In this document: positions 45,904-56,081 of the stretch, one piece after another
Layout of the letters: the number at the start of each line of letters is the position of its first letter
Position numbering within the stretch: the stretch's first letter is position 1
Origin: Chlorella sorokiniana
Taxonomy: Eukaryota; Chlorophyta; Trebouxiophyceae; Chlorellales; Chlorellaceae
Direction of reading: 5' to 3'
Assembly: GCA_025917655.1 (NCBI GenBank)
Contig: CP084614.1
Span: 1,116,001 to 1,180,000, forward strand
Length of the DNA: 64,000 nucleotides
Notes under the pieces: model-generated
Seen by the model: the letters and a program-made list of their open reading frames with translations, nothing else
What the model was told of the DNA's origin: nothing
The model's database searches: none
Translations under genes and position numbers: made by a program

Positions 45904-47173
45904 TCATGCAAATCAGGTCATGTGTGTCATTGTAACGGGAGCTTTCAATCGAGGACAAGCGTTCGCCAGAGGTGAGGTGGTACAGCAGTGTGCCGCAGCA
46001 GCGTTGGTTTAGCAGCCATCGATTTCTTGCCCAGACTGCTGTGTTTAAACAGTGTCATGACGGATTCTTCAACGCTGTAGTCGTCGTAGAGACGATTTTA
46101 TGTGAATTGCTTACTCCTGTCCGGCATCTCAACCAGGAACAGTCAAACAGTGAGCGCCGTGCCGCAAAACCGCCGCTTGGTGCGTCTGTCGAGAAGGCTC
46201 GTGAGACTTTCTACTTAACATCACATGAAACTCTTGATCTGCTATTGTTGACTGTCTGCTGCACGCAGAGGGATCAGCGGCAATATGTCAAGGCGACGTG
46301 CCTGAAGCCGACTGTGACGCTGGGACTGGGGGACATGGTTTGGCGATCACCTGCGACTGTTAGGCCTGCCAAAGACACACTCACATATTTATGTAACTGT
46401 GTACGCATGATGAGTGCCGAAGCACGGCTAAACTTTGGAAATAATTCATTTGTCACGAGCAGTCGGCGGCGGCGGGCGGGCGCAGCCCTTGCCTGGGCCT
46501 CCCGGGAGGTGCTGGTTGGTCCCGCAGGAGAAGTGGCCAACAATGCATGTATGAATGGCGAGGAATCCGGTCGCGATTCGAGGCCCGGGGACTCTCGTCT
46601 TGCTGCGCTGGCGGCTTGCCCTTCCCCACCACGAAATTCGGATGGGGACGTGAAACGGTCATTACTGTCGGTGCAGCGCTCGTTTCGACTTTGTACCTCG
46701 TTATATTCTCGAATGGGACACTAGACGCACCTTGCAAGCCTGAATGCAGTTCCAGACGGCCTTCACCCAGGGGCCCGGCCCCCGGGCCTGCAGCAGTTCT
46801 ATCAGCCCTGCAGTCCCTCCCTGCATGCTGATAGCGCCAGCAGCGGCAGCTGGAGCAACGTCAGCTGGAGCGGGGAAGACTCGCTGGGGGTACCCAGCCG
46901 CGACTCCCCCTGCGGGCCTGCAGCGCACCCATCAACCTTGCAGCGGTGCATATGGCATCCTTGTCCATCGAGGATGCAATGGCTTTGCAAAAGGTGGGGC
47001 CTTGCGCGCCCATCTCGCCCCAACAGCCTTGACCGACTGGCTGGGGCTCACCAGCCTTGGCTGCACACGCCCCGGGACGCTTGCGCCGCGCTGATCCATC
47101 GCATTACCGCCCTCTCGACACCTGTATCCGCCCGCAGGCCGCCTCGCTCGGCGTTCAGCAGGCTGCCACTACA
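45904..47173. other. Divergent spacer between GT31 and PPR-SMR-cyclin genes, with a possible 5' exon
   Basis: This 1.27-kb stretch is AT-richer than its flanks up to about 46450. It contains a 250-codon frame without an ATG start (45972-46724) that resembles no family I know, so I read it as non-coding. At 46791-46995 a frame reads FYQPCSPSLHADSASS and then WSNVSWSGEDSLGVPSRDSP, which looks like protein and could be an upstream exon of the PPR gene. Confidence 0.4.
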
Positions 47174-48332
47174 ATGTCCGTGGGCTGGGGAGGCGCCCCC
47201 TTGCAGCAACAGCAAATGGGGCACCCGGCACCGCGTTTCAGACAGCACCCGCAAGACGACGGCAGCTACAGTGGCGGCGGCGCCGCTGGGGGCGCGCCCT
47301 ACGCCGCCGGTCCCGCTTTCCAGCGCGGCCGCAACGGCGGTGGCCGTGGCAGGCCCCCTCCGCAGCAGCAGCATGTGAATCTCCACCAGCGTCAGGGTCG
47401 GCAGCATGGTGTCGATCCACGACAGAAGAACCAGGGCTATCGCCGTCTGTGGCAGCAGGTCACTCAGGTGAACTTCTGGGCTGCAGGGAGGGAGGGGGCA
47501 GGGGGTGGCATGCATGCAGGCAGGAGTTGTGTGCTGCCTTTGGCCCTCGCATGTTGGCTGCTGGATGTCACAAACTCTCGGGGCACCTGCGCATGGGCTG
47601 GCCAGCTAGTTTTTGGGGTGTTGCACGACACAGCTCTGTAATCTGATGGAGCTGGCGGCGACAACAGCGACCCAGTTGGGGCCGTACTGTTGGCCACGTC
47701 CCGCTGTTTGCATTTTGCCACTCTATGCCAGCTCTCCTCATCAGTCTCACCCAGCTCCCTCTCTTGTTTCTGTCGCTGCGTGCAGGTGAGCCGCGGCCAG
47801 AAGCTGGGCAACGGCGAGGGTGGCGGCCTCTCGGAGATGACTGTGGAGGACCTGCTGGAGGTGGGTGGGGAGGGAGCGGGGCGGCGGCCAACCCATGCTT
47901 CACGTGGCTGCACACGCCCGGCAACGTTGCTGCGTACCCGCTGAGCGGCATCGACACCCGCCGACGCCCAGCCGCTGCCCCCTGCCCCTCGCCTATTGTC
48001 AGGTGGTGCGCCGCCTGCCGCCCGAGGCGTCTGCTGTGAAGGCCATCAACCAGGGCCTCTACTACCTGGACTCCGGCGCCCTGGCCGCGCTGCTCAAGGA
48101 GCTGAACAAGAGCGGGCACGTGCGGCGTGCGCAGGAGGTGCGTGCCTGGGCGGCTGTCCTGGGCGGGGTGCGAGGGGCCTCGCTGCGCAAGGCCTGTTCC
48201 TTGTGCCCGTTTGAGCAGCAGGCTTGTAAATATTCTTGTGCGTGTGCCAGACCATCTGCAACTTGAGGTCGCATGCCCTGCCTACGGCCAGCCTCTGCGC
48301 AACCCTTGCATACCCCTGCGGTTCAGTATCCC

Positions 48333-48368
<36 letters not shown>

Positions 48369-51300
48369 GCCAGATCTTTGACTGGCTGCGCACCCTGGAC
48401 GACACGCACGACCTCTACCACCTGTGCAACACCATGACCTTCACCACCGCCATCAGCCAGGTCAGCGCACGAGCCGCGCTGAAGGTCCCTGGGCCTGGCA
48501 GTGCCGCCAGCCGAGCGCACATTGCCGCACGCACCAAGCTGCACCAACTCGAGCTCCAGCTCTGCCTGCCAACTCTTCTTGCTCCGCTCCCTGCCCTCCC
48601 TGCCTTGCAGTGCGGCTCGCAGCAGCAGCTGCGCGCGCGCTGGAGCTGGTGGCGGAGATGCGGTCCCGCGGCATCCAGTGCAACGTGCACACCTACTCCG
48701 CCCTCATGAACGTGTGCATCAAGGGCAACGAGCTGGACCTGGCCCTGGACGTGTACCGCCAGATGCTGGCTGAGGGCTGCACGCCCAACCTCGTCACATG
48801 TGAGCCGCTGCCGGGCAGGCGCCGCCCGCCCAGCGCAATTCCCCCTTGGCGCTGCGCCTCTGCCCGCATGGATGGTACAGCTTGGCGGTGCGCTGATGGG
48901 AAATACCCCCCCCTTGACCCCCCAGACAACACCCTGATTGACGTGTATGGCAAGACGGGGGCGTGGGAGGAGGCGATCCGCGTGCTGGACGCGCTGGAGG
49001 CCCAGGGCATAGACCCCGAGATTCGCACCTACAACACGGGTGGGTGGGGGAGCAGGGAAGTGCCGCCTGCACTGCGCAGCCGCTCGACCACACCCCCGAC
49101 GACGGCCGCCACGCTCACCACCCGACCCCTCCCTGCCCTGCGCAGTCATCATTGCGTGCAACATGAGCGGCCAGGCGCAGGAGGCTCTGCGCATCTATGA
49201 GCGCATGCTGGCGGCGGGGGCGCAGGTGGGTCAGGGTGGCGGTGTTTCCTGTGCACCCGCAGCCTGGCCTTGCAGCGACGTGTCTTCCCGCCGTGTGCAC
49301 TGCCCACCGCGCAACCCCTCCTGCTCCTCGCGCTGCGCAGCCCACCTCCACCACCATGACTGCCCTCATCTCCGCCTATGGCAAGAACGGGCAGCTGGAC
49401 CGCGCGCTGCAGATCTTCCAGGTGTGTGGCGGGGATGATCCGGGGGCCGGGGCACGATCGCCTCAGCACTTGCTTTGGCAGAAGCAGGGTGTGCTTCCTG
49501 CCCTCCTTCCCAACTCAGCCTGTCCCTCACGCGCCCCCCTTTGACTTCCTCCTCTGCAGGACATGGTGCGGCGCGGGTGCGAGCGCAACGTCATCACCTA
49601 CTCCTCCCTCATCTCCGCCTGCGAGAAGGCGGGGCGGTGGGAGCTTGCGCTGGAGCTGTTCCGAGAGATGCACACAGAGGGCTGCCGCCCCAACGTGGTT
49701 ACCTGTGAGCCCAGCCTGCCGGCTGCCGCTGGGGGGCTGCCTGCACTGGCCTGCCTCTGCACGCCTGGCGGCACCCCCCGTGGCAGCGCTGCGTCCGATT
49801 GCTGCATCGGCCCCACCTGCCCCTCTCGCCTTTGAGCCCCTGCCTCACTTGCACCGCGCCCACCCCGCCCCTTCCTGCAGTCAACTCTCTGATTGCGGCA
49901 TGCGCCCAGGGTGCTCAGTGGGAGAAGGCGCAGGAGCTGTTTGAGCAGATGCAGCACCGCGGCTGCAAGCCCGACTCGGTCACCTTTGTGAGTGGGCGGG
50001 TGGGGGCGCCCGGCGCTGGAGGAGGGCCCGCTGCAGCACGGGCTGTTTGTCGCTGCGCAGCGCATGCTGATGCCCCCTGCCCCCCCCCCCCAGGGCGGCC
50101 TCATCTCGGCGTACGACCGCGCAGGTCAGTGGCGCCGCGCCCTCGCCGCCTTTGAGCAGATGAAGGGGTACGGGTGCCGCCCCGACAGCGTGGTGTACAA
50201 CACCGTGGTGGGGGCGCTGTGGAGGACGGGCCTCGTGTGGGCGCAGGTGCGTGTGGGGGGGAGGAGAGGCGGGCGGGAGGGGGCCTGGCTGGGAGCAGGT
50301 GTGCTGGCCTCGGCGCAGATGACCCAGCCCCTGCAGGCCCCTCTGTCATCCAGCTTGATGCGGAGTGGCGGCGCCTGTACAGCCCACAGGCTACCGACCT
50401 CACCCGTCCCGCCTCCCCTGCGCACCCCCACCCCTCTCCCCTCCCCCTGCAGGCCAAGGCGACGCAGATCTTCCACGCAGCCTGCCGCCAGGGCCACTTC
50501 CGCCTCACGGTGCACACGCTGGACGCGGCGGCGGCCGCCGCCCCTCTGCCGCACCCTCCCCGCTGGTCGCGGGCGGCCTCCCCCGCTCCTCCTCCCTGTC
50601 GTCCGCCCTGGCGCAGGAGGCGGCGGCCGCCCTGCCCGTCACCGCCGCCGGCCCCGCCAGCTGCGGCGGCTTTGGCCGCGCCAGCGCCGCGCCCTCCCGA
50701 CCTGCCCCGCCCGCCGACGCTGTCGCTGGGCAGCGGGGGCAGCGGCGACCTGTGCAGCGGCCCCTGCGGCGGCAGCGGATCGTGCGGCGCTCACTGCGAC
50801 GGGCCCTCCCCCTCCCCCGACCTCCTCTCCCCGCTGTCCTGCGCCACCCCCGCCCTGCCGGCCACCCCCACCGCCACCCTCACCTCCGCCTACCCCGCCC
50901 GGGCAGCCCCAGCCCCAGCGGCAGCCCCCTCTCGGAGGCCGCGCTGGCCGCCGCCGCGGCCTGTGGCGGCGCTGTCCCAGGCAGCGGCGCGGGCACCCTC
51001 ATCGAGTTTGGCATGCACGCCTTCACCGTCGGCTCCGCCGTGCTCTCCCTGCTGCGCTGGGTGGCGGAGCTGCGGGAGCGGCTGCCGCGGGAGCCGGCCA
51101 AGGACCTGCAGCAGCAGGTGGGTGTGGAGGGGTTGGGGGGGTGGGGGCTGGGCCGTGGCGCCGCTGCCAGGTGCCCCCTGCCTGTGCTTCCTCCTCCCCC
51201 GCTGATACCAGGCCGCCCCCACACCCCCACACCCCCACACGCGCACATCTTTCCCCCGCAGGTCTGCCTGGTGCTGAACAAGGGCAAGCCGAGCCGCGAG

Positions 51301-52934
51301 CACACATACCCGTCCATCCGCGCCGCGCTGCTCTCCCTGCTCACCGCCTGGCGCTCGCCCTTTGCCCTGGCAGACGTGCCGCAGGGCTGCCGCATCCAGG
51401 CCACAGCCTGCGACATCACCGGTGCGCGGCCTGGCTTGCCCAGCGCGCCCCGCTGCCGCTTGGCTGGCTGATTTGGCGCCCCTGCTACGCCGCACCGCCC
51501 CTGCTGCTGCGGGTCGGGCCGGGGCGCCCTCACCTCGTCCCCAGCCCCACCCCCACGCGGCCCCCTGCCTCCCCCCGCAGACTGGCTCCACACCGCCGAG
51601 GCCGACCGCGCCCTGGCTGCCTACTGCGCCAAGGGCGAGTGCGGCGGGCGCCCCTGGCCAAGGAGGCTTTCTTCCAGGACGATGTGGCGGCGGAGGTGCG
51701 GCGGCGGCGCGCTGCGCAACCCCCTGCCCTGCCTGGCTGTTGGTTTTGGGGGGCCCAGAAGGGGGCTGTTCTGCCTTGGGACGGTTGGTGGTGGTCCAGG
51801 GCGGGCCGCTGTACGCCAGCGGGGCAGCAGATGCCTTGCCAGCACCCCAACAGCCAGCGGCTGCTCACACCTCCCAGCCCCCTCCTTTCCTCCCCCTGGT
51901 GCAGGCCCGCTGCATGGAGGCCTTCTGCGCGGTGCGCGCCTTTGAGGCGCGCTACTGCGTGCCCGACGCCGCGCTGCCGCCCGCCTACCTGGCGGGCCGG
52001 GCGACTGGTTTGCCACGGGGGCCACCTTTGCCGCCGCCTTCTCCCTCAAGGGCGAGGTGCTGCACGACGCGCTGCTGCTGCTGGACCGCGCCGTGGCGGC
52101 GGGCGGCGAGCAGCTGCTGGGGCTCAACGCCGCCGCCCTGCTGGTGGCCTGCCTCCTCATCTCCGCGCGCCAGGGTGAGCGCCGGCGGGCACCCGACCCC
52201 GCCCCGCCGTGCGGCGCCGCACGCCAGCCAGCCTGGCTCCGTCTGCTTGGCTGCCATGCCGCCCTGCCCTTGCCCGCGGACACCCCCAGCCCACACTTCA
52301 CACCTTTCGTCGCCTCTCCCCGCGAGTGCAGCCGGCGAGCACCCCGACCGCCTGCCAGCGCCCGCCCAGCTGGAGCAAGCTACTGGGCTGTCGGGGCGGC
52401 GGTGGAGGCCACCCAGGCCACCGTGCGCGCGGTACTGCAGGGAGACACCTCCGCCATCTCGGGTGAGGGCGGCGGGGGGCGGCGGGTCGGGGGGGGGGGT
52501 CGGGAAAGGGGGACAGCCTCTGTAGGTGCACATGGCCGCGGGGCTTGCTGCGGTTGCACCAGCTGTTTTGATCAGCGGCCGTGCCACTGGCTCATCACTC
52601 GCACCCCTGGTCCCCGCTGTTGCCGCCGCAGCCCTGCGCGTGCTGAAGCTGATGCTGGAGCGTCTGGGCGCCGACTTTGGCAACCAGAGGGTGGGCCACG
52701 CGCTGGCCGCCCTCAACCAGGCCGCCTGCCAGCCGGCGCTGCGCGCCATGCGCCCTCCGCCCTCGCCGCCGCCGTGCTGCTGGCCAGCCGCAAGGCCACG
52801 GGCGCCACCCCTTCTGGCCCTCCACCCTGGCCGGGCTGACGGGCTGCATGGATGCCGAAGGCTCCCAGCTCAGCGCCGACTGCGACCAGGTGGTGGCGGC
52901 GCTGGCCGACGCCACCCTGCCTGCCATGGCTTGA
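47174..52934 (+). CDS. PPR protein with SMR-like domain and C-terminal cyclin fold
   Basis: PPR proteins bind organelle RNA. Gly/Gln-rich N-terminus (MSVGWGGAPLQQQQMGHPAP), then about eight P-type PPR repeats, many one per exon: CNVHTYSALMNVCIKGNELD (48680-48739), YNTLIDVYGKTGAWEEAIRV, VIIACNMSGQAQEALRIYER, TALISAYGKNGQLDRALQIF, NVITYSSLISACEKAGRWEL, FNSLIAACAQGAQWEKAQEL and GGLISAYDRAGQWRRALAAF (50094-50153). A Pro/Ala/Ser-rich linker follows. An SMR-like domain (50998-51420) reads IEFGMHAFTVGSAVLSLLRW and CLVLNKGKPSREHTYPSIRA. The C-terminal 300 residues have a cyclin pattern: LLLLDRAVAAGGEQLLGLNA, LLVACLLISARQ (52071-52173), LEQATGLS.AAVEATQATVR, then a second lobe with ALAAAVLLASRKATGATPFW and PSTLAGLTG (about 52768-52841). 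Exons to 51117 join in phase except near 48635; frames break near 50540, 51645, 52000, 52395 and 52800. No obvious transit peptide at this start. Confidence 0.85.
48335..48367. repeat. (CA)n microsatellite just before a 3' splice site
   Basis: CA tract that ends six bases before the acceptor at 48373 in the PPR gene. Confidence 0.9.
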
Positions 52935-54227
52935 GCCCCGCTCCCACCCAGCCGCCCTGGTTTAAGGGCAGCGGGCGCGGTGGGGATGCGCGTCCGCCCT
53001 GCTGGCCAGCCCCGCCATGCAAACCAAACCACCCCAAACACGCATGGAGTCGTTTCCGCGCCGAGTTTTGTCCCCCTCTCATTGCCGCTGCAGGCAAACA
53101 GTTTTCAGGTCTGCATGCCCACCCTGCCTGTTCTTCGCTCCCAACGCCGGCTTTTCCCCTCTGCCCCATCTCCAGGCCGCGGCTGTGCCGGCTGCGCCGC
53201 GTGCCCGGTTTTTCATTCCGTTTTGCCGCCGCTTTCCTGGCCCCCAGGCGCTTGCACCAACGCATCGCCGCCTGCTTCATTGCGTCTTGACCGCCTCGGC
53301 AGCCTTCCCCGTGCTGCCGTGCACCCTTCCGCATGCGGACCCTGTCCCCGCTGGCGGCCCCGAGAATCCCTCCCCAACCCACCACATCGCTGCTCTTTCC
53401 ACTCACCCCAAACGAATGGTCACTCCGATTGGTTGCTGGCGAGCGCGCGTTTGGGCGCCGCCCCCTGCCCCTGCCCACCCCCTCCCTTCAGCCCCGCGAC
53501 GCCATGCTCCGCCCCTTTGCGGCGCAGCCGCGGGCCGCTTGAGTGAATCCCTGGCCTTTGCTTTGCGGCCACTTCATCCATCGCGCACACACTGCTGTTG
53601 TTTTGGCTGCCCCGACCGCCCTCCCGCCCAGCCTTTGCGTGGGCGGCGGTGCAGGTGCAGCCTGTGCCCGGTCCCCCGGGCCTGAACCCCACCCCACCCC
53701 TTGCCGAGTCCGATGGCTGCCCCGCGCCAGCCTGCCTTTCGTTTCTCCGTCTTGGAGCAGCCTCTTCTTTGCCCCGTGTCACCGTTGCGTCGACAGGATT
53801 GCGAGTCGCCGCCGCGTCATGGTCGGCGTCGCCTCACGTGTACCCACCTTTGCACATGGCTGCCTGCCTGGGCCTGGCCCCAAGCGCTGCCACCGCACAT
53901 TGCTCATTCTTTCCTGCCCTAAACGCACCGCCCCGTGCGCGGCTCCAGCGGCATGCCCCCTTCCCTGCCGCTGTTCACCCACCGCATGTGGGCCGGTGTG
54001 GGCCCCCAGCCCCACAGACCGTACAGTCCGCCCAATTTTTCCAGAGACCGGCATTCTTTTGGCTTCCTGCACAAACTAAAACCATCCGAATCAACGGCAT
54101 CCCCACCCACCCCCTTTTACCCGACAATGTGTTTTTGTGCCTCCTTGTTCTGTGGCCGCTTACCCCGGCCGCGCAAGTCGTTTTGAGTGAAGCAGTGTTG
54201 TTGTTTTTTGTTTTCAAGCGCTTGTAA
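52935..54227 (+). other. Long pyrimidine-rich 3' region of the PPR-SMR-cyclin gene
   Basis: About 1.3 kb follow the stop codon with strong C and T excess on the coding strand and no recognisable gene. Open frames here (e.g. 53543-54079) are rich in Pro, Ala, Cys and Ser and resemble no family. The first TGTAA after the stop is at 54223-54227, so I read the stretch as an unusually long 3' untranslated region. Confidence 0.5.
54223..54227 (+). terminator. TGTAA polyadenylation signal, probable end of the PPR-SMR-cyclin transcript
   Basis: First TGTAA after the stop at 52934. It sits where the pyrimidine-rich stretch ends. Confidence 0.5.
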
Positions 54228-54725
54228 TTTCAGGACTTGGTGTGCACTGGCAGCGAGCGGGTGGCTTGCCAGCGAGCATCCTGAGTTCACGAGCTGTGCA
54301 GCAGAGGGGAATCTTGCTGCGACTAGCTGCACGATCATACATACATACCGACCTCAATCCAGCAGACATCTGGGTGCAAACCCTGCTGCGCACCTGGCTG
54401 CAGAGGAGGCCCGGAATGAGCATCCAGCGTGTGGCGCCAGCGCCGCCAAGGTCGCGGCGGCTTTCCTGGACGCCTCTTCCGTTCGTCCTGTCCTTAAATA
54501 ATCTTCGAAGACGCGGATAGTAACTTCCCGGTATGCAGACACGCTAGAGCCACCACACCGGCCTCGTCATCGGCGCGGCTGTCCCAAGCTTTCGGTCAAC
54601 ACGCCCTTCGCAGCGTGTACGCAGCGTGTACGCGTGGCCACCCTCTAACACCTCGAGCACGGTGCCCCAACAGCGGCGATCGCTTCCCCCTCCTGCCCGC
54701 CCTCTCCGCGGGCAGTTTACATTCC
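54228..54725. other. Spacer upstream of the SRPBCC gene
   Basis: About 500 bases with only short frames on either strand. None resembles a known protein. It presumably contains the promoter of the SRPBCC gene. Confidence 0.4.
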
Positions 54726-55834
54726 ATGGCTGATAAGATAAAGGTGGAGCATCTGGGGCGCCAGCACCTCCAGGTGCGCCAAGACGACTTGGGTGTCTCT
54801 ACCGCCGCTGTTTGCTTGGGCGAACTCTCCCTGTGCCTGGCGCAGATATCTGCATCGACGGTGCTTCCCATTTCTGCCAAGCTGGCCTTCCAACTAATTA
54901 CGCACGCTGAGAACGAGAAGGTAGGAGTGCGCGTTGCTGCCTGGCTGCGTCCTTCCGCCGCGCCGCCTGCTCGTCGAGCAGCTGTGCCACCTCAGTTGTT
55001 GCTGTCCCCTCCCATTGCTGGGCGGACCCACAGATCTTCCGCCACCTGGAGCGCTGCACACACCACGAGGTGCTGGAGCGGGACGACGTGGCGGGGCGGG
55101 TGGTGGTGGAGAGCGAGCACGAGGCCACCTGGCGCTTCTTCGCGCTCAGCGGGCGCCTGCACACCCGGCTGCGCGTTGAGCAGGACCGCCGCGCCCTGGT
55201 GTCCAGGTTCCAGCTGGTGCACGGCAGGTGGGTGCAGGCAGCACAGGGCCCCGCAGCGCATCTCTGCGGTGTCGGGCCGGGCCTTGCCTGGCGCAACTTG
55301 CCTTGCTGCCTTCTGTCCGCAATGGGGCTGGTGCCGCTGCTGCTGCAGGTTCAACCTCCTGCAGACCTTTGGCGGCCAGTGGGCGGTGCTGGAGCAGCCG
55401 CCAGCAGAGGACGGCGGGCAGTTCTGCCTGCTGTCGTTGGAGCAGGTGGGAGGGAGGGCTGCTTGGGTGCACGCCTCACGACTGTGCTGAGTTTAAGTGC
55501 AGGCTTCGATTGGATCAAAGGAAGAAGGATGGGTTGTCCTATGCAGCGTGTGTGTGCCTCAAGCCCAGACGCTCAAGCCCCTGCCGGCCCCCAAACCTCC
55601 CCGTCTGCGCAGGAGATGCAGCCGGCGGTGTTCCTGCCGCCCCCGCTGGGCGCCATCCTGCGCCAGCTGGCCTGTCGGCAGCTGCGCGGCATCTTCCAAG
55701 ACCTGAGGGAAGAAGCTGCGCGCATCAATGCGGGTCGCCCCACGCTGTGGCCCGCTGACGCTTCAGCTGCAGCAGACAGCTGCCATCGGCCGCTCACGCC
55801 GCACGCGGAGGAGCCGCCGCTACATGCACACTAG
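54726..55834 (+). CDS. SRPBCC (START-like, polyketide cyclase/dehydrase type) protein
   Basis: Four exons (54726-54920, 55034-55227, 55349-55445, 55613-55834) join without a frame break. The protein has the SRPBCC fold pattern: an initial strand and helix (SASTVLPISAKLAFQLITHA), FRHLERCTHHEVLERDD, VVVESEHEATWRFFALSGRL, HTRLRVEQDRRALVSRFQLV, a GGQWAVLEQP strand and a closing helix (FLPPPLGAILRQLACRQLRG). Many plant and algal members bind lipids, quinones or other hydrophobic ligands, often in plastids. The ligand cannot be told from sequence. The start at 54726 (MADKIKVEHLGRQHLQVRQD) is the only ATG in frame before the domain. It lacks an obvious transit peptide. Confidence 0.68.
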
Positions 55835-56081
55835 GGCGGCATTGCCGCAACGCTGCTGCGCAGCTGTACAAACAGTCACAGTCATTTTTGCTGAAATGGA
55901 TTGCTTGCATCAGGTCGATCTGTACTCTGTTTCATTGAGCGCACGCCCACACCTGCGCCCGTTCTGCACATTGCTGCTTCACAGATTTTCCAGTGCAGTT
56001 GCATTGCAGTTGCATTGAACCACAACTCAATTCGGCATTGCCTTGACCCACGCATGCAACCCCATGCCCCCACGAACGGCA

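Noticed and set aside
45972-46724. 250-codon open frame upstream of the PPR gene
   Set aside because: It begins with GTG, matches no family, and lies in an AT-richer spacer. A long frame can arise by chance.
53543-54227. Open frames of 178 and 209 codons in the pyrimidine-rich stretch
   Set aside because: Composition follows the C/T bias of the region, with no domain and no splice logic.
54354-54542. 62-codon minus-strand frame (MSAYREVTIRVFEDYLRTGR...)
   Set aside because: It is short, without family similarity or nearby exons, and lies in the spacer before the SRPBCC gene.
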